Shown: in pieces, positions 8,495 to 16,039 of the stretch
Layout of the letters: the number at the start of each line of letters is the position of its first letter
Numbering within the stretch: the stretch's first letter is position 1
NCBI GenBank assembly: GCA_024811115.1
Contig: JAKOGH010000727.1
Span: 1-16,835, forward strand
Length of the DNA stretch: 16,835 nucleotides
Direction of reading: 5' to 3'
Source of the DNA: Terana coerulea
Lineage: Eukaryota; Basidiomycota; Agaricomycetes; Polyporales; Phanerochaetaceae
Notes under the pieces: generated by a model
The model's database searches: none
The model's input: the letters and a program-made list of their open reading frames with translations, nothing else
What the model was told of the DNA's origin: nothing
Made by a program: the position numbers and the translations under genes

Positions 8495-9631
8495 ATGTCT
8501 GCTATCCGTGCTTTCCGTCAGGTTGCTGGCTCATCGAGCCGGGCTCTCGCCGCCCGTGCGTCCGCGCGCTCTTTCGCTAGAGCTGCGCTGCCAGCGGTCC
8601 GCGTTGCTGCTGTCTCTTCGAGGGCGTTCTCCATTTCGGCGAGGAGGTTTGGTGAAGGTGCTTGTGAGTAGCTGTTATCAGTGGAAAGGAAGAAGAAGCG
8701 TACTAACAGGGTGTATGCGACGTAGCGGATGTCACGCTGGCACAGAAGCTCACCGAAGAGCTGCAGTACGAGAAGGATGCGGCGTCCGCTGCGGAGCCGG
8801 ACTTCCTGAAGGGATTCAAGGCGCAGGGTATCTGGACGGTGCGTTACTATATGCTTACGGCTAGGTTGTGTTGCTCAGTCGAAAACGGCAGGTTGAGGAC
8901 GTCTCTGGAAACGATGAGGTTACGCTTAGTCGTAAGTTCGGTAACGAGAGGTGCGTGTTCATCGTCGTCTCCGCTATGTATGGGATAGCTAGTCTGAACG
9001 TTTTGATCTAGCATTCGCTTGATGTTCTCCATTGCGGATATCCAGGCCGAGCAGGAGAACGAGTTCGAGGAGGGTGAGGAGGGTGAGGAGGCGTCAGAGG
9101 ACCAGCCAAACCACTCATACCCTATCCGTTGCTCATTTGCTATCACAAAGGTGCGTTTCCAAGTGCATTTATGCCCATTGGCATATACTAAGCATCGTCT
9201 CCCCTGTAGGACTCGAGCCCTGGCGCACTCACTATCGATGCAATGTGCCAGGATGGTGCCTTCATCACCGACAACATTTCCTTCTACGGCGACGCCAAGA
9301 CTGGCGTTGAACTGACTGCTGAAGCAGACTGGAAGCGCCGTGGTCTCTACATTGGCCCTCAGGTGCGCATAACTCTCCTCTGTTGAGGTACCCGTACTGA
9401 CCGGCTTTAATTCAGTTTGACACCCTTGACGTTTCGGTCCAGGAAGAGTTTGAGAAGTTCCTCCAGGAGCGTGGCATCAACGACTCGCTTGCTGTCTTCA
9501 TTCCTGAATACGCTGAGTACAAGGAACAGAAGGTATGAGGATTGTCTCACTTCTCACAAATCGTTCTCTGACAGCGGCTTTAGGAGTACGTCGGTTGGCT
9601 GAAGAACGTCAAGAAGTTCATCGAGGCTTAA
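8495..9631 (+). CDS. MAM33: MAM33/p32 mitochondrial matrix protein
   Basis: There are seven exons: 8495-8663, 8726-8838, 8892-8950, 9012-9150, 9210-9362, 9416-9532 and 9584-9631. All six GT-AG introns are 50-62 nt, and the first carries a TACTAAC branch site at 8701. Every junction keeps frame, giving 265 residues, the usual family length. Residues 1-50 are rich in Arg, Ala and Ser without acids (MSAIRAFRQVAGSSSRALAA), a typical matrix-targeting presequence. The body holds family signatures: GNDEVTLSRKFGNE, IRLMFSIADI, a Glu-rich acidic loop (EFEEGEEGEEASE), a YIGPQFDTLD strand region, and the terminal helices LQERGINDSLAVFIPEYAEYKEQ and VGWLKNVKKFIEA. Known p32 proteins form acidic doughnut-shaped trimers in the matrix and support mitochondrial ribosome assembly, translation and respiration. 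The second intron acceptor is set at 8891, because the earlier AG at 8878 leads to a stop. Confidence 0.95.
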
Positions 9632-10148
9632 ACGCTTTCTTTGGTGCTCTTCTTCCTCTGTCACGTCACTCAAAACTTATTGTACCTCTCCGCATACTTG
9701 TGCTACCTAATTGCTTTCCGATGATACACCTGCTTCTCCCCGCTCACACATTACCATACGGCTGCTTACCTCATCCCTGCCACACGGAAACTAAGCATCC
9801 GTCTCATGCTCACATCGTACTCACATCCTCCGAGAATTCATCTGTCTCTCATGTGTGTGCTGACATAGCGTCTTCTCACGAGCCCGTCCGACTCCGCTGA
9901 GCTGTTCGTCAGCGTCTCGGCCCTTTCGTGCGCGCTTCGCACTCGGACACGTCGCAGAAGCGCCAAGATTAGAGCTCTTCCACGTTCGATCACATTCTCG
10001 TTCATTCTCCACGGGCCTCAACGCAGCTCGGAATGACAAGCTCTTGCTAAGAACCTTCGGATGACAAGTCCTGTACTCTCTGCTGGGCTTGCACCGGAAT
10101 GGCGTGCCTGCGCCGACGTGGCGAGCTTGGTTGCAGCTGCGGCCGCGG
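9632..10148. other. Intergenic: MAM33 3' region
   Basis: C/T-rich sequence follows the MAM33 stop, with no recognisable coding region. It probably holds the MAM33 3' untranslated region and the upstream region of the 10281 gene. Confidence 0.5.
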
Positions 10149-10156
10149 TATAAGAA
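10149..10156 (+). promoter_or_regulatory. TATA box
   Basis: TATAAGAA lies 125 bases upstream of the ATG at 10281, in a pyrimidine-flanked context typical of fungal promoters. Confidence 0.45.
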
Positions 10157-10280
10157 CTGACTGGATCCGCCGTGCTATTCTCCCCAAGCCGAAGTCGTCA
10201 GTCACCTCAAGTCCCCCTCTGCTACCCTCTAGCATACGCCACATTCACCACCGGGCACTTGAAACTTGACCATCTTCGCA

Positions 10281-11014
10281 ATGTCGAGCCCCATCGCCAT
10301 CCCCCGCGCTACGACCGCTGTTGCCGTCTCTTCGTCTCCCTCGTCGGCTGGGTTGTATGTTCCCGTGCACAAGCGCAGGGACGCGAGTGTCTCTCCGTCC
10401 ACCTCAAGATCATCTTCTCCCACGCCCTCGACGGGGTCGTCATGGCGCAAGCACGAACCCTCCAAGGACGCTTCTGCGGTGTTCCGCAACAAGCACAGAA
10501 AGACCCCTTCGAATGTATCCATGAGTAAGTCTCTTGTGTTGTCTCCCACCAGAGATCCCAGCAGCTGACCATCTACTTCTTAGAATCACTGAATGATACC
10601 CATATACCCCAACACACAACGATACCCAAACGCATCGCACTCCCATTCACTTACACCGCATCCGACCTTCTCGCCCTCTCATCTCCCGCATCGCCGCTTT
10701 CGCCCGAGAAGCTCGACAGCCTGCGCAGCCTCGCAGCATTCACCGCCCCCTCTCCAGCCTCCGAAGCCGAACCCAAGTCCGCTGCGGCGTCGAGACGCAG
10801 GCGCACCGGCCGCAAAGGCAAGAAGCCCCTCGTGACACAGCAGCTGCCGATAGTTGTGGTGCAGACTGCGGAGGTCGAGACGCGCAGGAGGAGGCAGGGG
10901 CATGGAACTTGGGGATGGCAGTCGCATGCGACGCTTGACGCTTTGAAGAGCCACCAGCAGGATTTGGAGGCGTCGTGGAGGCATGGGCCGACCGTTGTCA
11001 GTGTCGCGATTTAG
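10281..11014 (+). CDS. Ser-rich basic protein with eIF4E-binding-like motif (224 aa)
   Basis: There are two exons: 10281-10524 and 10584-11014, joined across a 59-nt intron (donor GTAAGT, acceptor TTCTTAG) that splits a Lys codon. The 224-residue product starts MSSPIAIPRATTAVAVSSS. Residues 1-80 are Ser/Pro/Thr-rich and look disordered, with GLYVPVHKRRD near residue 27. Residues 105-111 read YTASDLL, which matches Y-x4-L-hydrophobic, the core of eIF4E-binding sites. Residues 152-162 are a basic cluster RRRRTGRKGKK that could act as a nuclear signal or bind RNA. The C-terminus has a Trp/His-containing segment (TWGWQSH, LDALKSH, EASWRHG). No enzyme domain, signal peptide or membrane helix is present. 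The ATG is preceded by CGCA and a TATA box lies upstream. Translation repression through eIF4E is a hypothesis from one short motif; otherwise the protein is uncharacterised. Confidence 0.75.
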
Positions 11015-11920
11015 GACATGGCTGGCAGGTCGACGGCATTGCGAGAAGAGAACCGATATTACCCGGAAAACTACACTTTTACCATTATAATCACCGCTCT
11101 GCAACGGACATGTAATACATACACTTAGAATTTCATAACAGCTCACGATCAACGTTTAGCAACGTTCTCGGGTCCAGTGAAATTGGCGGTCACGGTGCAC
11201 CTGGAAACTCGGCAGAAATGTGCTCTGTTCAGGCTATATGCGCACACTGCGGACCCCATCCTCATGATTCTGCGACTAAGACGCCGGTCGACGGACGCTT
11301 GACCGGCGTTGCCGAGCCCTTTGTGGCGTTCCGGTCGACGGGAGCGGGCCATGGGCGGATCGGAGGCGGAGTTGATGGCGCATCAAAGCTCGGAATCACC
11401 CGTGCAGTTTGCTACGTTCGTAATTTTCACCGCGCCGGGCTCACACACCTCCTCTCTTGCACACCGTAGCATGCCGGGAACTATACCAGCCTATATTGTG
11501 AGATGGCTAGATCCATGCACTATGAAAAACCTCTGTGCTTGTCAAACATGACTGGTGACTGGCTATCCGGTGCTCGGGCAGCCCTGGTGACGCATCTTTT
11601 AAGCCACGTACAAAGTTGTCCGATACCGCGCATCCTCAAGCCGAACAGACGTGAAACCCCCAGCGTTGTGATAGAACACGCCTCATCCTAGTTGAAGTTA
11701 CACCCCAAGTTCTTCCACCCCTTTTTCCATCCGCCTTACAGTAGCTCATCCAAGTCTTCTCGTGGTACTCCATGAAGCCTCAGTCGCCTCAACACCGCCT
11801 TCTGAAGTAGACAACAACGGCGGTGACGATGCCATCGATTTTCCTGGACATCGTGCCCGTGTGGAACCCACCTCGTTAGTCTGGTGGTCCCGCCATCGGT
11901 GCATGCGTCTTGGACCGGCG
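11015..11920. other. Intergenic, no gene recognised
   Basis: The first part should be the 3' region of the 10281 gene (AT-rich around 11080-11150). No missing N-terminal transmembrane exons of the downstream carrier remnant are recognisable here in any frame. The last 150 bases may hold a decayed carrier loop region. Confidence 0.4.
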
Positions 11921-12717
11921 ATGACATGGAAGAGCTTCTCCAATTTCATGCCAGTATCATCGTGGGCGGCGCTTCTCTCACTTGTCATTGCCTGCGTCCC
12001 GCCACTACAGCATGCGCTCGACGTCCACGTCAAGCCGATCCGCGGAGTGCTAAACCAGGCCGGCAGCTACCCATCCCACTCACCTTCGTCGTTCTCGATG
12101 CATACTTCCACAAGCCACCGGAGCCGAAGGAGAACTCAAGATGCGCTACCGGCGCACCACGAGCGCGGCAGGAGCGTAAGCACGAGATGGAGCCAGATAT
12201 CGCTGGTCGACAGCGTACGGGAGATGCTCAAGATGCCACAGCGGTCGAAGAGTCGTATTGAACGCAACCCGTCGGACTAGAAGCGTCCGGGCGAGAGATG
12301 ATGGTTCAGTGGTCCTGTCGCGCATGATCATCTCCCCGCTGCTGCTGCTGCTGCTGCTGTTTCCTGCGCTCTCAACGCAGTTCAGCGTGCAAGAAGCCTT
12401 CGACGAGTATGTATCTAACAGTTGCGATGTAGACATCATGTGCTTACTTCCGTTTGTCCGCAGCCCCGTGTTCGTCGTCTCGAATACACTGCTCAATGCT
12501 TCGCCGCCGGCCCTGACGCTCGCGCAAGTGTGTCCTCCGATTACCACATGATATAATCTATGTGGTAGCCCTTGTGCTCTGTATAACGCAAGCGGCCGCG
12601 TCGGGCGACCCCTTCGAGTCGTTCATCAGCTGTACCATCTTCTAGCCATACTGCGCCGTCGCGCCATTGTTCACCATCATCCTCGTTGTCGTCGGACCCG
12701 TTCTATCTAAGCTCTAG
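11921..12717 (+). pseudogene. Auxin efflux carrier (AEC/PIN-like) C-terminal half, decayed
   Basis: Pieces of one fungal AEC-family transporter appear in order but in all three frames. First comes a helix WAALLSLVIACVPPLQHALD (about 11965-12025), then after a frame change near 12066-12072 a helix PIPLTFVVLDAYFHKPPEPK. After a second change the helix SRMIISPLLLLLLLFPALST is followed by FSVQEAFD; a good 57-nt intron (12407-12463) joins this to PVFVVSNTLLNASPPALTLA. The next intron begins GTGTGT at 12528 but its expected acceptor, just before ATA ACG CAA at 12583, reads TGT instead of AG. The final piece TQAAASGDPFESFISCTIF ends at a TAG (12643-12645, where Trp would fit), followed by PYCAVAPLFTIILVVVGPVL and a natural stop at 12715. 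The N-terminal helices are missing. AEC proteins are membrane transporters; this copy cannot make one. Confidence 0.8.
12339..12359 (+). repeat. (CTG)7 microsatellite
   Basis: Seven perfect CTG units lie inside the carrier remnant and encode a poly-Leu run in the predicted membrane helix. Family members usually have a shorter Leu run here, so this looks like slippage expansion. Confidence 0.8.
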
Positions 12718-13229
12718 GCTCGTCTCGCAACGTGTTCTGGTCACGTTCTCCTCCGCACATATCTCCCTCATACATCTGCTCTGCTGTGTTTCTTGTCGTC
12801 TTGTGTTTTCATTTCGTCAACGGCCGTGCGTTCAGTCTCACGTATATAGTAATATATGCACTGGTTATACAGATTGTTGTAATACCCGTCACAGTCGAGG
12901 GTGTGCATGTGCGACCTCATCGGGTCATTCCAACGCTGGAAAGGGCACATCTATATCCGGGCTGGTGATGCCCACCGGCCGTAGGTCCAGTATGACCGTT
13001 CGAGAGATTACCCGCAGGGAATCTGCGCAACCCTGCAGTACATATTCCTGTTCGACAAGCGCATATATGCGGTGCGCTCACTCCGGAACATGGTTGGAAG
13101 ACCTTAGCCTGAATCGATCGGAGCGCGCGGGGAAGAGCATGATGGCGCATCAATCCTCACTCGGCAAACCCCGCGCATGTGTCCCGAGCCCCTTCGGCGC
13201 TCGCAGGCTCGACTCGGCGACGATGTGCC
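12718..13229. other. Carrier 3' region and an unexplained open stretch
   Basis: From 12718 to about 12890 the DNA is T-rich and resembles the 3' untranslated region of the dead carrier gene. From 12892 one plus-strand frame is open for about 112 codons apart from two TAG codons (12982 and 13105). Its translation looks protein-like but matches no family I know. It ends at the putative hAT boundary. Confidence 0.35.
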
Positions 13230-13350
13230 CAGTGTGGCCACGGTCCGGTTTGGTCCGGTGTCCGGCCTATGTCAGGAGAACTCGAACCTGAACCAAGTGC
13301 TAAGTGGTGAACTCAAACTCGAAACCGAACAGGACCAATTTTGTTTTTGT

Positions 13351-13392
13351 GAACTGGTTCATATAGTCAGGTTTGGGTTCATGAACCAGTTC
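13351..13392. repeat. Perfect 12-bp inverted repeat in hAT subterminal region
   Basis: GAACTGGTTCAT at 13351-13362 is exactly complementary to ATGAACCAGTTC at 13381-13392, with an 18-base spacer. Related GAAC/GGTTC words surround it, as expected for subterminal transposase-binding repeats. Confidence 0.7.
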
Positions 13393-13432
13393 GAACCAGA
13401 GAACTGCCAAATTTATAGAAATATATGTGTAA

Positions 13433-13690
13433 TTATACTACTAGAATGTACTCTGTGTCATCATCATCCCAAACGCCAGCAGCGTGCAAGTCGGACTGAT
13501 TTGAGGCATTGATCAGCCCAGTACGGTATTCATCCTTCAAGATCTGCAGAGCTTCGAAAGTGTCGGGTTGAAGCTTATTGCAAAGCAGGGTGCCAGTATG
13601 CCCACTGCTAGAAAACACGCATTCCGATGCAATGGATGAGCCTTGTATGGCAGGTAGTCTCTCACTATGCGTGAGAGAATTGGATACTGA
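13433..13690 (-). pseudogene. hAT transposase C-terminal dimerisation domain fragment
   Basis: The minus-strand frame contains LPAIQGSSIASECVFSSSG followed by LQPDTFEALQILKDEYR, the characteristic order of the hAT C-terminal dimerisation region (a hydrophobic-x-Ile-x-Gly-Ser-Ser block, Glu-x-Val-Phe-Ser-Ser, then Leu-x-Pro-x-x-x-Glu-Ala-Leu-x-hydrophobic-Leu). It ends at a TAA at 13433-13435 after an acidic tail WDDDDTEY. The catalytic RNase H-like part and the BED finger are absent. The apparent N-terminal residues (MPIT) are contributed by the adjacent inserted element, so this is a remnant only. Confidence 0.75.
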
Positions 13691-13698
13691 GACACATG

Positions 13699-14010
13699 TA
13701 GTGATTGGCAAGGGTAAACCCTCTATGCTTAGAGGCTAACCCTTACCCTTACCCTTCAAACCCCTGCCAAAATGGGCAGAAAATGGTGCTTTGAGTGCTT
13801 TTTCATTCACTTATAATGTTAGCCTTCTATTTGAGTAGCTTGTATTGATATAAAAGCACTCACAACACTTGCAGCTCTATCCAGCAACACGTCTGCTATT
13901 TGAATGCAGACCCCTGCCAGATAAGGGTTAACTTTTCCCAACCCTTACCCTTACCCTCTGTACCCTTACCCTTAACCCTCCGAGGGTTTGCAAACCCCTG
14001 CCTATCACTA
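13699..14010. mobile_element. Non-autonomous hAT-like element (MITE), 312 bp
   Basis: The left end TAGTGATTGGCAAGGGT (13699-13715) is inverted at the right end, whose complement reads TAGTGATAGGCAGGGGT (13994-14010); 15 of 17 bases agree, and both ends continue with AAACCCTC. Immediate flanks are GACACATG (13691-13698) and GACGCATG (14011-14018), an 8-bp target duplication with one mismatch, the length hAT transposases make. The interior has no coding capacity but holds runs of CCCTTA and three copies of ACCCCTGCC (13760, 13910, 13994). It lies against the hAT transposase fragment and was probably inserted into that older element. Confidence 0.8.
13984..13997. repeat. Perfect 14-bp palindrome GGGTTTGCAAACCC
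   Basis: This lies inside the right terminal repeat of the 312-bp element. The left end lacks the TTGC that creates the palindrome. Confidence 0.7.
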
Positions 14011-14345
14011 GACGCATGGTATTGTGAAAGTACGGTAAGACATTGGGAATGAGTAAAAACAAACAACTGTGACAGTCATGCAATGCAACACATGATGTGA
14101 TCTATAACACATGTGTATTCTGGAGCTGTGCAATGTGCATGCGTGCCTGTCAGTGATATCTGGCACCAGGTTCTGGTGAACATGGAAATTAGAAAGCCAA
14201 CTTCGACCCTTCCCTTGTGTCTGGCTTCATGTGTGAGTTGAGTGAAAGCTCTTACTGTGCTTGTGAGTTCATGAAGCCTTGCTACTCACATGCTTTGTAC
14301 TTACTAACGCTCTGGGCATTATGATAGAGACACTGGGGTCCAAAC
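14011..14345. other. AT-richer DNA, nothing recognised
   Basis: No coding signature is seen. A short inverted repeat GGCTTCATG / CATGAAGCC lies at about 14223 and 14270. It may belong to the disrupted hAT element or to another decayed repeat. Confidence 0.35.
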
Positions 14346-14669
14346 CACATTTCGTGCAAGGAAAATTTAAGAGATCTAACATTTTCCCATGTGCAAAATG
14401 TTAGTATAGATAAGATTAGATATTTTGCTTCACCAAGTAAAAATGCAACAGCGCACTCTTCTAGCCCTTTCTCCGCTCTAGCTTGTTGGCTGAACCTATT
14501 TGGGTTGTGACGCAGATGCCCATGCACTCAATCTGAAGAGATAGTGCACCTAGGGCTGAAGGAGCAATAAAATCAAGTTGCAGAGATCACTGTGAGTAAC
14601 CTTATTTGTACTAACATTTTGCATCTGGGAAAATGATAAATCTTTTAAATTTCCCTCGCACGAAATAAG
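14346..14669. repeat. Pair of 69-bp inverted repeats around a 186-bp core
   Basis: The arm at 14346-14414 and the reverse complement of 14601-14669 align without gaps, with about 58 of 69 bases identical by hand count (roughly 84 percent). The arms contain CATTTTCCCA and GCAAAATGTTAGTA words. Translating each arm from its own strand gives similar peptides beginning LTFC-Thr/Ile-WEN. It is either a foldback element, an inverted duplication of a coding piece, or the ends of an unknown transposon. Confidence 0.65.
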
Positions 14670-14767
14670 GCCAGATCTCCAGCAAGATGAGGAAATGTTG
14701 CATGAGCGCTGCACTATAAGGTCGCTACTGGTGTACTCTACCAAGTGTCATGGAGACAAGCTCAACG

Positions 14768-15168
14768 TGTAACCAGAGTGGACGGATTGTAGCAGATGTA
14801 GAATAAATGATAGAATACGTATGAGGGAGGGCTGACAAGGGCCAACTCTAAGTAGACCACACAGAACGAGTAGGCTGGTGCCAATACTTGTCCCCAATAA
14901 CCAAGTTAGCATAGACTATGACCTATAGTACATGTATACACACCTTGTCACCAATGACCAAGAGGTCGAGATGAGGAGCAAGGCAAGAGAGCCCAGAGTG
15001 CTAAGTATCCGAAAGCGTGAGAAGAATCAAGCCGCGTTTGGGCGCTAAGCGCCGGGATCATCGGACCGAAGCCCAAGGCTCTGGGGCTGCTACCAGGCCT
15101 TGTCTCCATGCTGGATAAATGCAAGGAAAATGAAAAATAATACTACTTGTATGTGTCTGTCTGTGACA
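14768..15168 (-). repeat. Putative 3' LTR of the Ty3/gypsy element
   Basis: Reading the minus strand, the pol end is followed by a purine-rich stretch (AGCAAGGG) and then TGTCACAG at 15168, the expected junction of polypurine tract and LTR start. TGTAACC on the plus strand at 14768 could be the other end (TG..CA rule), giving about 401 bp. The start is reasonably supported; the far end is a guess, since no second LTR lies in the window to compare. A near-palindrome GGCGCTAAGCGCC lies inside at 15041-15053. Confidence 0.4.
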
Positions 15169-15334
15169 TTACCCTTGCTAAAGTCCATTGTCCTCAATGG
15201 ACCGAGTGCCTCGAATCTCCCTTCCTCCCATTCAAACTCTGGTGACACAGTGTTGATGAAGTTTTGTAGTGGTTGCCACAGCAGAGATGCAAACATGGCA
15301 GCGTTGATGCACCAGGCCGCATTGGAATATGACT

Positions 15335-15490
15335 CATGGAACTTTTGATGGCTTCTGGGGCATTCTCAAGGTTCTTTGTCGGTTCCCAGGAGTTTGAACC
15401 AGAGCTGTAGCCCTTCCATTTGACGAGGTATTGGAATTGCCATTGGAAGACTTTGCTGTCAAGGATTTCCTCCACCTCGTACTCCTCCTC
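15335..15490 (-). pseudogene. Chromodomain of the gypsy integrase C-terminus
   Basis: Minus-strand translation gives EVEEILDSKVFQWQFQYLVK, then WKGYSSGSNSWEP and NLENAPEAI, the standard chromodomain with aromatic-cage positions Tyr/Trp/Trp. A proline-rich linker (LPPPPAPVTVGEEEEYEVE) precedes it. In active chromoviruses this domain steers integration to marked chromatin. A missing base in an A run near 15345 shifts the frame before a KFHESY continuation. Confidence 0.85.
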
Positions 15491-15554
15491 CTCTCCAACT
15501 GTGACTGGGGCTGGGGGTGGTGGTAGGACTCCATTGACTTCATTACCCTTCCAA

Positions 15555-15757
15555 AGTGAGAGTTAGTCGACATGGAATACATTGTGGATTTTCAACGCTA
15601 TTGGTAATTTGAGCTTGTAGTTCCAATTGCCTACTCTCCAAAGATCTTGTAGGGTCCAAGCTGCCTAGATTCCAGCTTGCAAGAGGCTTGGTATACCTGC
15701 ACGTTGCAGCTATCCAGCTAGACTTTATCTCCAACGTCATGTAGAAGTGCAGTGCAT
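15555..15757 (-). pseudogene. Gypsy integrase C-terminal region (GPY/F-like)
   Basis: Minus-strand pieces include VGDKV-stop-LDSCNVQVYQASCK, then LESRQLGPYKIFGE, corresponding to the GDKVWL and LGPYKI motifs of gypsy integrase tails. The stop (TAG at 15718-15720) sits where Trp (TGG) is expected; a second TAG follows IFGE. Further frame changes precede the proline linker. Confidence 0.7.
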
Positions 15758-15811
15758 ACAGCGGCATACACTCCTACCGAGGCCTAGAGGAAGCTAGGAT
15801 GGTTACTCACC

Positions 15812-16030
15812 TGTAAGCTGGTTGGTATACGCGTGAGTGGGTTGAGAATTGAAAGAGTCTTATTATGTATGGCGCAGAGAGCTGCCTTATATACAATACA
15901 GAGTGGCTGTACTACAAACAGACACAAATAGATACCAGGACAATAGACAATAAAGATTGTCATAGTGGAATCTGGTAGAACAATAGAAAAGATGTGAGCA
16001 GAGCGCTTACGACATCTATCTGACTTAACA
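15812..16030 (-). repeat. Solo LTR of a different retrotransposon inside the gypsy pol
   Basis: On the minus strand this 219-bp block begins TGTTAAGTC and ends GCTTACA, obeying the TG..CA rule with imperfect terminal repeats (TGTTAAG/TGTAAG). It holds a TATA-like GTATATAAGGC (plus 15884-15894) followed by a short downstream stretch, as in a U3-R-U5. It interrupts the gypsy reading between the end of the integrase core (DAEAAFQTIKKEM, about 16050-16100) and the GDKV motif (15730). The look is copia-like. No target duplication is visible, and about 55-80 extra bases lie between it and the resumed gypsy sequence, so the boundaries are uncertain. Confidence 0.45.
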
Positions 16031-16039
16031 CGTCAAACA

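Larger units (their letters stand above)
13230..13698 (-). mobile_element. hAT transposon 3' portion, truncated
   Basis: A hAT-like terminus CAGTGTGGCCACGG begins at 13230, followed by a subterminal region full of GGTCCGG, GAACC and GGTTC words (13240-13395). Further in lies the C-terminal end of a transposase on the minus strand. The element is cut off at 13698, where a second transposon begins, and its remaining N-terminal part is not recognised beyond that insertion. The exact outer boundary rests only on the CAGTG start, and no matching target duplication was found. Confidence 0.5.

Noticed and set aside
8256..8864. 202-codon open frame overlapping MAM33
   Set aside because: It is an out-of-frame shadow of the MAM33 promoter, first two exons and intron; the spliced MAM33 reading is clearly the real one.
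11762..12280. 172-codon open frame as an independent protein
   Set aside because: Only its middle reads as a carrier helix; after about 12066 it is out of frame with the carrier, so it is a piece of the pseudogene.
11361..13165. Shared GATGGCGCATCAA at about 11373 and 13140 as a dispersed repeat
   Set aside because: Similarity beyond the 13 bases is too weak to align by eye, so chance cannot be excluded.
13380..13400. GGTTCGAAC on the minus strand as a tRNA B box
   Set aside because: No matching A box, acceptor stem or anticodon arm surrounds it; it belongs to the GAACC/GGTTC repeats of the hAT end.
13738..13980. CCCTTA runs as telomeric repeats
   Set aside because: Fungal telomeres are usually TTAGGG/CCCTAA. 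These are CCCTTA, short, broken and confined within a transposon with terminal repeats.
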